From assembly GCA_012514775.1 (NCBI GenBank), contig JAAYZQ010000415.1:1-11136 (forward strand): a stretch of DNA of 11,136 bases, given 5' to 3'. This DNA is from Anaerolineaceae bacterium (GTDB taxonomy: Bacteria; Chloroflexota; Anaerolineae; JAAYZQ01). Positions 1-4,076 of the stretch are shown here, in pieces. The notes under the pieces were generated by a model. It searched no databases and was not told the DNA's origin. It worked only from the letters and a program-made list of their open reading frames with translations. The first letter of the stretch is position 1; the number at the start of each line of letters is the position of its first letter. The translations under genes were made by a program, and so were the position numbers.

Positions 1-162
1 CTGGGATTGCCGGCCATCTCGGTGCCGTGCGGATTCACGGCCGAGGGCCTGCCCCTGGGGCTGCAATTGGTCGGCGCCCCCCTGGACGAGGTCCGGGTGC
101 TGCGCGCTGCCTACGCCTACGAGCAGGTGGCATCCTTCTCTGGGCCCAATACGGCAATTTAG
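1..162 (+). CDS. Amidase-signature enzyme, C-terminal fragment (5' truncated by window edge)
   Basis: Reading frame 1 is open from the first base to a TAG at 160-162 and gives 53 residues. It begins [12 protein letters not shown] and continues with a [10 protein letters not shown] segment and a terminal helix rich in L, R and A. This is the usual C-terminal end of amidase-signature hydrolases (the GatA/AtzF/indoleacetamide hydrolase superfamily), where the P-A-I-S-V-P-C-G strand and the G-L-P-x-G-L-Q turn close the fold. The catalytic Ser-cisSer-Lys residues would lie upstream, outside the window, so substrate and activity cannot be told. It could equally be GatA or a general amidase. The stop overlaps the stop of the converging methyltransferase gene by four bases. 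I see no terminator hairpin between them. Confidence 0.88.
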   Translation: MGLPAISVPCGFTAEGLPLGLQLVGAPLDEVRVLRAAYAYEQVASFSGPNTAI

Positions 163-1004
163 GACTTTTCGGCGACGATGACGAAAAAGTCGGCCTGTGA
201 CCTGTCCAGCTCGCCCCGCAGCGACGGATGGAAGGTCGCGTCGCTAAATCCGGCCCTGGCCAGGAGCGAGCGATAGCCCTCGTCGGTGTAGGCCTGGGTG
301 CTGGAGGCGTAGCGGGTGACGCTGCCGGACGGCGCCTCGACGACGAAGTAGCGCTCCGTGGCCACGTTCTCCTCGCCGTCCCAGAAGGGCTCCATGAGGC
401 AGACGTGGGGCCGGTCCAGGAACAGGCCGCTCTCGGCGCTGTACCAGGTCCGGCGCCCGCCGCCCAGGGCCCGAACGGCGGCAAAGGTGTGGACCTCCAG
501 GAGGAGGCGGCCGCCGTCCGCGAGGGCGGCGCGGGCCTTTTGCAGGATGGACAGGGCGTCGGCGGGGCGAAAGACGTTCAGCTCGCCATAGATAAACATG
601 GCCAGCCCGTAGCCCTCGCCATAGTCCGCGGTGCGGAGGTCCTCGTGGACGTAGGTGCAGGGCAGGTTCTGCAGGCGGGCGGCGTCGCGGGCGTACTGGA
701 TGGAGGCCGGGGAAAAGTCAATGCCCACGCACCTGTGGCCCAGCCCGGCCAGGCGGCTGGAGTAGAGGCCCGGTCCGCAGCCCAGGTCGAGGATCCTGGC
801 CGGCCGGCCGCCCAGGACCGTGTCGTGGATCCACGCCACCTGCTCGTCGATGGTCGTGAAACGGCGGCTGGCGGCGTCGTGCTCCTGCGACAGGTGCTCC
901 AGGAGCATCCGCCGGGAAAAGTCGGGGTCGTCCCACGGAATTTTCTCGCCTTCGGCCCACGGCCGCGGGACGGACTGGCGAAGGACGATGTCCATCAGGT
1001 CCAT
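159..1004 (-). CDS. Class I SAM-dependent methyltransferase
   Basis: The product is 281 aa and probably cytosolic. The Rossmann motif I is clear ([11 protein letters not shown], residues 71-81), followed by the acidic ribose-binding strand end GIDFSP (94-99; D96) and a post-motif region with YGELNVF (139-145). Residues 1-60 form a lead-in (IPWDDPDF, then [14 protein letters not shown]) typical of stand-alone small-molecule-type methyltransferases, and a C-terminal beta-rich cap follows. The acceptor substrate cannot be read from sequence. I chose the ATG at 1004 because GAGG lies about 9 nt upstream and the protein there begins with a natural [10 protein letters not shown]; the frame is open to 1106 but the extra codons are a shadow of the upstream gene. 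It starts 10 nt after the DinB-like stop, so the two are probably translated from one mRNA. The TAA stop overlaps the convergent amidase stop. Confidence 0.9.
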   Translation of the reverse strand: MDLMDIVLRQSVPRPWAEGEKIPWDDPDFSRRMLLEHLSQEHDAASRRFTTIDEQVAWIHDTVLGGRPARILDLGCGPGLYSSRLAGLGHRCVGIDFSPASIQYARDAARLQNLPCTYVHEDLRTADYGEGYGLAMFIYGELNVFRPADALSILQKARAALADGGRLLLEVHTFAAVRALGGGRRTWYSAESGLFLDRPHVCLMEPFWDGEENVATERYFVVEAPSGSVTRYASSTQAYTDEGYRSLLARAGFSDATFHPSLRGELDRSQADFFVIVAEKS

Positions 1005-1014
1005 GGTCGAGTCC

Positions 1015-1248
1015 TCAGACCGGATCGGCCAGGGGCGGCAGGGTGATGTGGCCGAACAGGTCGCGCGCGAACCAATCGACGCGGGCCAGGCTGATGTGCC
1101 GGGCAAGCTCGCCCACGGAGTTGAGCCCGGCCGCCGGCCGCCAGAGCAGTTGCTCAGGCGCCAGCGGGGTGATGGCGCTCACCAGGCTGGCCTGGTGGCC
1201 CTCCCATCCCTGAAAGACCTCGGCCAGCGTGCTCATACGCGCTGCCAT
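1015..1248 (-). CDS. Short DinB-like protein, apparently internally deleted
   Basis: The product is 77 aa, while DinB/DUF664 four-helix proteins are usually about 150-180 aa. The N-terminal part fits the family: LAEVFQGWEGHQASLVSAIT, then LAPEQLLWRPAAGLNSVGELARH with the conserved W-R-P turn and the helix carrying the first metal-ligand-type His (ARHISLARVDWF). The sequence then jumps directly to GHITLPPLADPV, which resembles the extreme C-terminus of longer homologues. The middle two helices with the remaining ligand histidines are therefore missing. I chose the ATG at 1248 because AGGAGG (1256-1261 on the + strand as CCTCCT) sits 7 nt upstream; an ATG at 1236 is the alternative. It is the first gene after its own promoter and is followed after 10 nt by the methyltransferase. 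It may be a decaying gene kept as a leader cistron. The deletion is inferred from family knowledge. Confidence 0.7.
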   Translation of the reverse strand: MAARMSTLAEVFQGWEGHQASLVSAITPLAPEQLLWRPAAGLNSVGELARHISLARVDWFARDLFGHITLPPLADPV

Positions 1249-1273
1249 TGTCGAACCTCCTGCAACCTGGAGT

Positions 1274-1287
1274 GCGGGCCGGCCCGC
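1274..1287. repeat. 14-bp perfect palindrome in the DinB-like 5' leader
   Basis: GCGGGCC/GGCCCGC forms a loopless perfect palindrome between the predicted transcription start (about 1312) and the AGGAGG site of the DinB-like gene. It is all G and C in a GC-rich genome, so chance is a fair explanation. If real it could be a protein site or restrict ribosome access. Confidence 0.35.
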
Positions 1288-1318
1288 CTCGCAGCGGGGT
1301 CCCACCGGAACATGTGCC

Positions 1319-1347
1319 AGTATACTTGACCAATGTCAGTTTGTCAA
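1319..1347 (-). promoter_or_regulatory. Sigma-70-type promoter for DinB-like/methyltransferase pair
   Basis: On the minus strand TTGACA (1347-1342) is followed by a 17-nt spacer and TATACT (1324-1319), one mismatch from full consensus. The expected start is near 1312, giving a leader of about 64 nt before the ATG at 1248. The -35 box lies within the last codons of the EamA gene (its Leu-Thr codons TTG ACA), so the downstream pair can be transcribed independently of the exporter. Confidence 0.8.
1326..1347. promoter_or_regulatory. Operator-like imperfect inverted repeat over the -35 and spacer
   Basis: The 22-bp element has outer arms TTGAC and GTCAA and inner matching AA/TT pairs (TTGACnAA, 6 nt, TTnGTCAA). 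It covers the -35 box and 16 bases of the spacer. Position and symmetry fit a dimeric repressor site, but no regulator gene adjoins it, and the left arm partly owes its sequence to the -35 consensus. Confidence 0.45.
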
Positions 1348-2319
1348 AGAAGATCGGTTGTCGCCCCTCACGGCTGCCGGATGCGCCCGGGTCTGCGGCC
1401 GGGCGGCCCACAGCCCGCCGCCGACGATGAGGCCGCCGCCCACCAGGTGGGTCAGGCTGAGCTGCTCGCCCAGGAAGAGCGAGGACAGGAGCACGCCGTA
1501 GAGGGGCAGGGTGTTGTAAAAGACCATGGCCCCGCTGGAGCCCAGGCGGCGCACGCCGGCATTCCACGACAGGAAGCCCACGACGGTGGGGCTGATGCCG
1601 ATATAGACGATGGCTGCGACCAGCTTTGGGCTGAGCTGAGGGGGCATGGCCTGCCACTCCCAGATCATGGCCGCCAGGAGAAAGGGAACGCCCAACAGGG
1701 TGGACAGCGCGGTGGCCGACAACACCGGCCGGCGGGCGGTGACCCGCCGGCTGACGACGGTGTACAGCGACCAGAGCGTCACGGCCACGAGGACGATGAG
1801 GTCGCCCGTGCTGCTGCCGATGGTCCGCCAGAAGTCCAGGGAGCCCCGGGAGATGAGGACGAGGACGCCCGCCAGGCCGACGACGGCGCCTGCCGCCTGG
1901 GCGCGGGACATGGGCTCGCGGATGAGGAGAGCGGCCAGGACGCCGGTGACCAGGGGCGCCAGGGCCTGGATAAGAGTCGCGTTGAGGGCCGTGGTATAGC
2001 GCAGGCCAAGGTACAGAGCGGGGGCAAAGAGGACCACGCCGGTGATGCCCATGAGCAAGAGGAGCCAGCGGTCGTGCCCCAGCCGCCGGCCCTCGGGCTC
2101 TCCCCGGCCCAGCATGGCGACCAGGATCGTCGCGCCCAGGGAAAAGCGCAGGGCTGCCAGGGTGATGGGCCCGATTTCGGCCCGCAGCGAGCGCCCCAGG
2201 ACGATGTTGGTCGCCCAGCAAAAGGTCGCCACGTTGACCAGCAGGACGCCCACCAGCCGGCCCGAAGGTCGCGGCCGGCCCCAGGTGCTCGCCAGGCGGC
2301 GCTGCAATGATTTTGACAT
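1336..2319 (-). CDS. DMT-superfamily (EamA) inner-membrane transporter
   Basis: The product is 327 aa. About ten hydrophobic segments run through it in two similar halves, the EamA-repeat layout of the drug/metabolite transporter superfamily (RhaT, YdcZ and PecM-like). Typical landmarks are the first membrane segment VLLVNVATFCWATNIVLGRS, the ALRF segment after it, YTTALNATLIQALAPLVTGVLAAL near the end of repeat one, and NTLPLYGVLLSSLFLGEQL near the end of repeat two. Members export amino acids, metabolites or drugs, and the substrate cannot be told here. The start ATG at 2319 has AGGGG about 8 nt upstream. There is no obvious promoter in the 145 nt upstream, so readthrough from the AlkZ-like gene is possible. 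The last codons double as the -35 of the following promoter. The C-terminal tail is basic and likely cytosolic. Confidence 0.9.
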   Translation of the reverse strand: MSKSLQRRLASTWGRPRPSGRLVGVLLVNVATFCWATNIVLGRSLRAEIGPITLAALRFSLGATILVAMLGRGEPEGRRLGHDRWLLLLMGITGVVLFAPALYLGLRYTTALNATLIQALAPLVTGVLAALLIREPMSRAQAAGAVVGLAGVLVLISRGSLDFWRTIGSSTGDLIVLVAVTLWSLYTVVSRRVTARRPVLSATALSTLLGVPFLLAAMIWEWQAMPPQLSPKLVAAIVYIGISPTVVGFLSWNAGVRRLGSSGAMVFYNTLPLYGVLLSSLFLGEQLSLTHLVGGGLIVGGGLWAARPQTRAHPAAVRGDNRSSLTN

Positions 2320-2404
2320 AAATCAGACCCCTGGATCAGAATTGAACGCGCCGGGCCACAAGGAGTTCCGGGCCCGGCCGGGCAGTCTCGGCCGAGTGGG
2401 ACGG

Positions 2405-2459
2405 CCCGAGCAAGCTCGGGGGTCCTGAAGCCGTATTCGCGCCTCGTGGCGCTCCACGA
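2405..2459. repeat. Two small perfect hairpins between AlkZ-like gene and exporter
   Basis: CCCGAG-CAAG-CTCGGG (2405-2420) and TCGTGG-CGCT-CCACGA (2444-2459) each form a 6-bp stem with a 4-nt loop, starting 5 nt after the AlkZ-like stop codon on the minus strand. A further CTCGGCCGAG palindrome is at 2387-2396. No T tract follows in either direction, so these are not convincing intrinsic terminators. They may stabilise the 3' end of the upstream mRNA or simply reflect GC richness. Confidence 0.4.
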
Positions 2460-2464
2460 AGCGG

Positions 2465-3613
2465 TCAGGCCTGCTGCCGTGCTTCTTCCAGAAAGCGAGC
2501 CACATCCTCGACCTCGGCCTCCAGTTGCGGCGCCACGCCGTCGAGAGCGTCGAATGGCTGGAGGGTGACGTCGAGGCGGCCCCGGCGGCGGGCAGGCTTC
2601 CACGTGCCGGCGGCCCGGCCGTCGACGAGGATGGCGGGGTGGAGGACGCCGCCGCCGGGGTGGATCGCCCTGGCATGCTCGGGGTCCACGGCCAGGTCTC
2701 GGCGGCGGTAGCCCAGGAGGTAGGGGTCGTAGCCGGGCACGAGGCGCACGATGGGGCCGGCCGGAGGCGCCGCGTCCAGGCGGGCCGAGTCGTCGGCCAG
2801 CAGCCAGGCGGGCGCGCCGCGAAGGGTGACCCCCAGCAAGCGGCCTTCCAGGCGCCGCCAGGCGGCCCGCGCCTCGCCTACCTTCAGGCCGGACCAGGTG
2901 GCCAGGTCCTCGGGGATCGCCGGGCCATAGCCCGCCAGGTAGCGCCGGGCAAGCTCGGTCGCCGCGTCCTCCGGCGGCAGGGCCGGCCCGGGCTCGTTTC
3001 CGTTCTTCGGCCAGTTCTCCAGCCAGTCCTCCAGGGCGACAAACGTCGCCTCTCCGTCGCGGTCGGGGCCGTAGCACAGCACGCCCTCCAGGCCGGCCAG
3101 ACCGATGAGGTGGATCGTGGCCTGCCCGGCGGTGGGAATGCCCAACGCCGCCAGCCGGGCGGCAATCTCGGCGCGCGTGAGGGGGCCTTCGGCGCGGAGC
3201 ATGCGGTCCAGGGCGTCGACCCCGCGCCGGCTCGTGCCGGCATCCAGCCCCAGCTCGAGCCGGCGCCGCTCTCCGCCGCGGATGAGGCCGGGGGCCAGCA
3301 GGCCCAGGAGCCAGGCCAGGTCCTCGGCGGCCACCAGGTGCAGTGTCCCCCGCAGCGTCCAGGTGCGCACCAGCGAGCGCTCTCGGACCAGGGCGGCCTC
3401 GACCGCCGCGGCCCCCAGGCCCCGGATGCGCGCGCGTAGGGCGAGGCGGGCAGCCCGGGGCTCCTGGGCCTGGACGCCCACCCGCCCCCGAACGGCCCGC
3501 ACCACGGCCTCCGCCGAGGCGGGTTGCCGGGCGGCGAGCTGCTGGGCCTCCAGGCGCAGCAGGCGGGCCTGGTGGTCCGCAAGATGCGCAGCGCTTGCGT
3601 CCGTGTTTTCCAT
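2465..3613 (-). CDS. Winged-helix AlkZ-like DNA glycosylase (HTH_42 family)
   Basis: The product is 382 aa, the usual length for the AlkZ/YcaQ (HTH_42) family of DNA glycosylases. Three winged-helix units are known for the family, and the sequence agrees: an N-terminal helical part, VGVQAQEPRAA (residues 46-56), TWTLRGTLHLV (84-94), a middle DRMLRAEGPLTRAEIAARL helix-turn-helix region, and a C-terminal part with PGYDPYLLGYRRRDL and HPAILVDGRAAGTWK. The Q48-A-Q50 pair matches the catalytic QxQ motif described for AlkZ-like enzymes; YcaQ/AlkX-type members carry QxD. Such enzymes excise bulky or crosslinking alkylated bases, some for self-resistance to genotoxins. The lesion here is unknown. The ATG at 3613 has no Shine-Dalgarno sequence, and a promoter -10 lies only 7 nt upstream. 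The next Met is far downstream, so leaderless initiation is likely. No toxin biosynthesis gene adjoins it. Confidence 0.88.
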   Translation of the reverse strand: MENTDASAAHLADHQARLLRLEAQQLAARQPASAEAVVRAVRGRVGVQAQEPRAARLALRARIRGLGAAAVEAALVRERSLVRTWTLRGTLHLVAAEDLAWLLGLLAPGLIRGGERRRLELGLDAGTSRRGVDALDRMLRAEGPLTRAEIAARLAALGIPTAGQATIHLIGLAGLEGVLCYGPDRDGEATFVALEDWLENWPKNGNEPGPALPPEDAATELARRYLAGYGPAIPEDLATWSGLKVGEARAAWRRLEGRLLGVTLRGAPAWLLADDSARLDAAPPAGPIVRLVPGYDPYLLGYRRRDLAVDPEHARAIHPGGGVLHPAILVDGRAAGTWKPARRRGRLDVTLQPFDALDGVAPQLEAEVEDVARFLEEARQQA

Positions 3614-3634
3614 GGCAGGCAGTATACCATGGAA
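3608..3634. promoter_or_regulatory. Inverted repeat TTCCATGG-N11-CCATGGAA over -10 and start codon
   Basis: Two 8-bp arms, each the exact reverse complement of the other, are separated by 11 bp, so their centres are 19 bp apart (about two helical turns). The spacer holds the TATACT -10 box, and the lower arm holds the ATG of the AlkZ-like gene. This geometry suits a dimeric DNA-binding repressor. Because the predicted transcript starts inside the spacer, the element would act as DNA and not as an RNA hairpin. Part of the right arm is fixed by coding sequence. Confidence 0.6.
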
Positions 3635-3650
3635 GGGCTGTGGGGCGCAA
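3621..3650 (-). promoter_or_regulatory. Extended -10 promoter of the AlkZ-like gene (leaderless)
   Basis: On the minus strand TGGTATACT is an extended -10 (TGn plus TATACT at 3626-3621). A weak -35, TTGCGC, lies 18 nt further up at 3650-3645. The expected transcription start is 3614 or 3613, on or next to the A of the ATG, so the mRNA would have essentially no 5' leader. Confidence 0.6.
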
Positions 3651-3936
3651 GGGAATGTGCCGGGCGGGGCCTTGAACCCGTGGGAGGATGACGTAGATGA
3701 TAGCCGGGCAATCCATTGCCGGCCCTCCCAAGAACATGGAAGCAGGGGCGGTGGTGGTGGCGGGCCCCTGGCCTGCGCTTCGAATGACGTTGGAGGAGCG
3801 GAACTCCTAGATGTAATACGAACTGTAACGTACAGATGGTAGCCTTCACCATGGCGATATCGACGCGTTACTGCACACATTTATACGTCACTTTCATCGT
3901 GGAAGTATAGGTTTTTTGGCAAAAGCGAGTACCAAT
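3651..3936. other. Divergent intergenic region without a recognisable gene
   Basis: No convincing ORF or RNA gene is seen. It contains a bulged hairpin at 3703-3723 (GCCGGGCAA pairing with TTGCCGGC, no T tract), a CTGTA-ACG-TACAG inverted repeat at 3823-3835, a CGATATCG palindrome near 3855, and a stretch from about 3810 to 3930 that is clearly less GC-rich than the flanking genes. Open frames crossing it are extensions of shadow frames. It could hold binding sites for the flanking genes. Confidence 0.5.
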
Positions 3937-3965
3937 TTGACGCAGCCGGCGTATAATGCTACAAT
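3937..3965 (+). promoter_or_regulatory. Sigma-70-type promoter for the histidine kinase
   Basis: TTGACG (3937-3942), a 17-nt spacer and TACAAT (3960-3965) are each one mismatch from consensus at ideal spacing. A perfect TATAAT at 3952-3957 lies within the spacer but lacks a -35 at a workable distance. The expected start is near 3972, leaving a leader of about 105 nt before the kinase ATG. Confidence 0.7.
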
Positions 3966-4059
3966 GCCAACTTGCTCGGACGGCGGCGCACCCGCATGAT
4001 AGGCGACTGCCGGCGCGGGAGGCTGGGTTCGGGATGCCAACCAGGGAGAGGAAAAGCTG

Positions 4060-4072
4060 GTGCAAGGTGCAC
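4060..4072 (+). promoter_or_regulatory. Ribosome binding site presented in a small hairpin loop
   Basis: GTGCA-AGG-TGCAC is a perfect 5-bp stem with the AGG of the Shine-Dalgarno sequence (AAGGTG) as its 3-nt loop, 4 nt before the kinase ATG at 4077. This supports the chosen start. The fold may affect ribosome loading; short palindromes of this size can also arise by chance. Confidence 0.5.
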
Positions 4073-4076
4073 GACT

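Noticed and set aside
1333..2310. 325-codon plus-strand open frame opposite the EamA gene
   Set aside because: Mirrors the transporter almost exactly, is low complexity in G, A, Q, D and R, and lacks a ribosome site.
3703..3723. Bulged hairpin in the divergent intergenic region as a terminator
   Set aside because: No T tract on either strand and both flanking genes are transcribed away from it.
1779..3737. 652-codon minus-strand open frame running across the AlkZ-like gene and exporter
   Set aside because: Proline, arginine and glycine runs with no domain; it is the out-of-frame reading of two well supported genes.
3952..3957. Perfect TATAAT upstream of the histidine kinase
   Set aside because: TTGACG is only 9 nt away and no -35-like hexamer lies 16-18 nt upstream; the TACAAT at 3960 has the correct 17-nt spacing.
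3972..4076. N-terminal extension of the histidine kinase from an ATG at 3972
   Set aside because: The 35 extra residues are Arg/Gly/Cys-rich without family similarity, and the ATG coincides with the predicted transcription start without a ribosome site.
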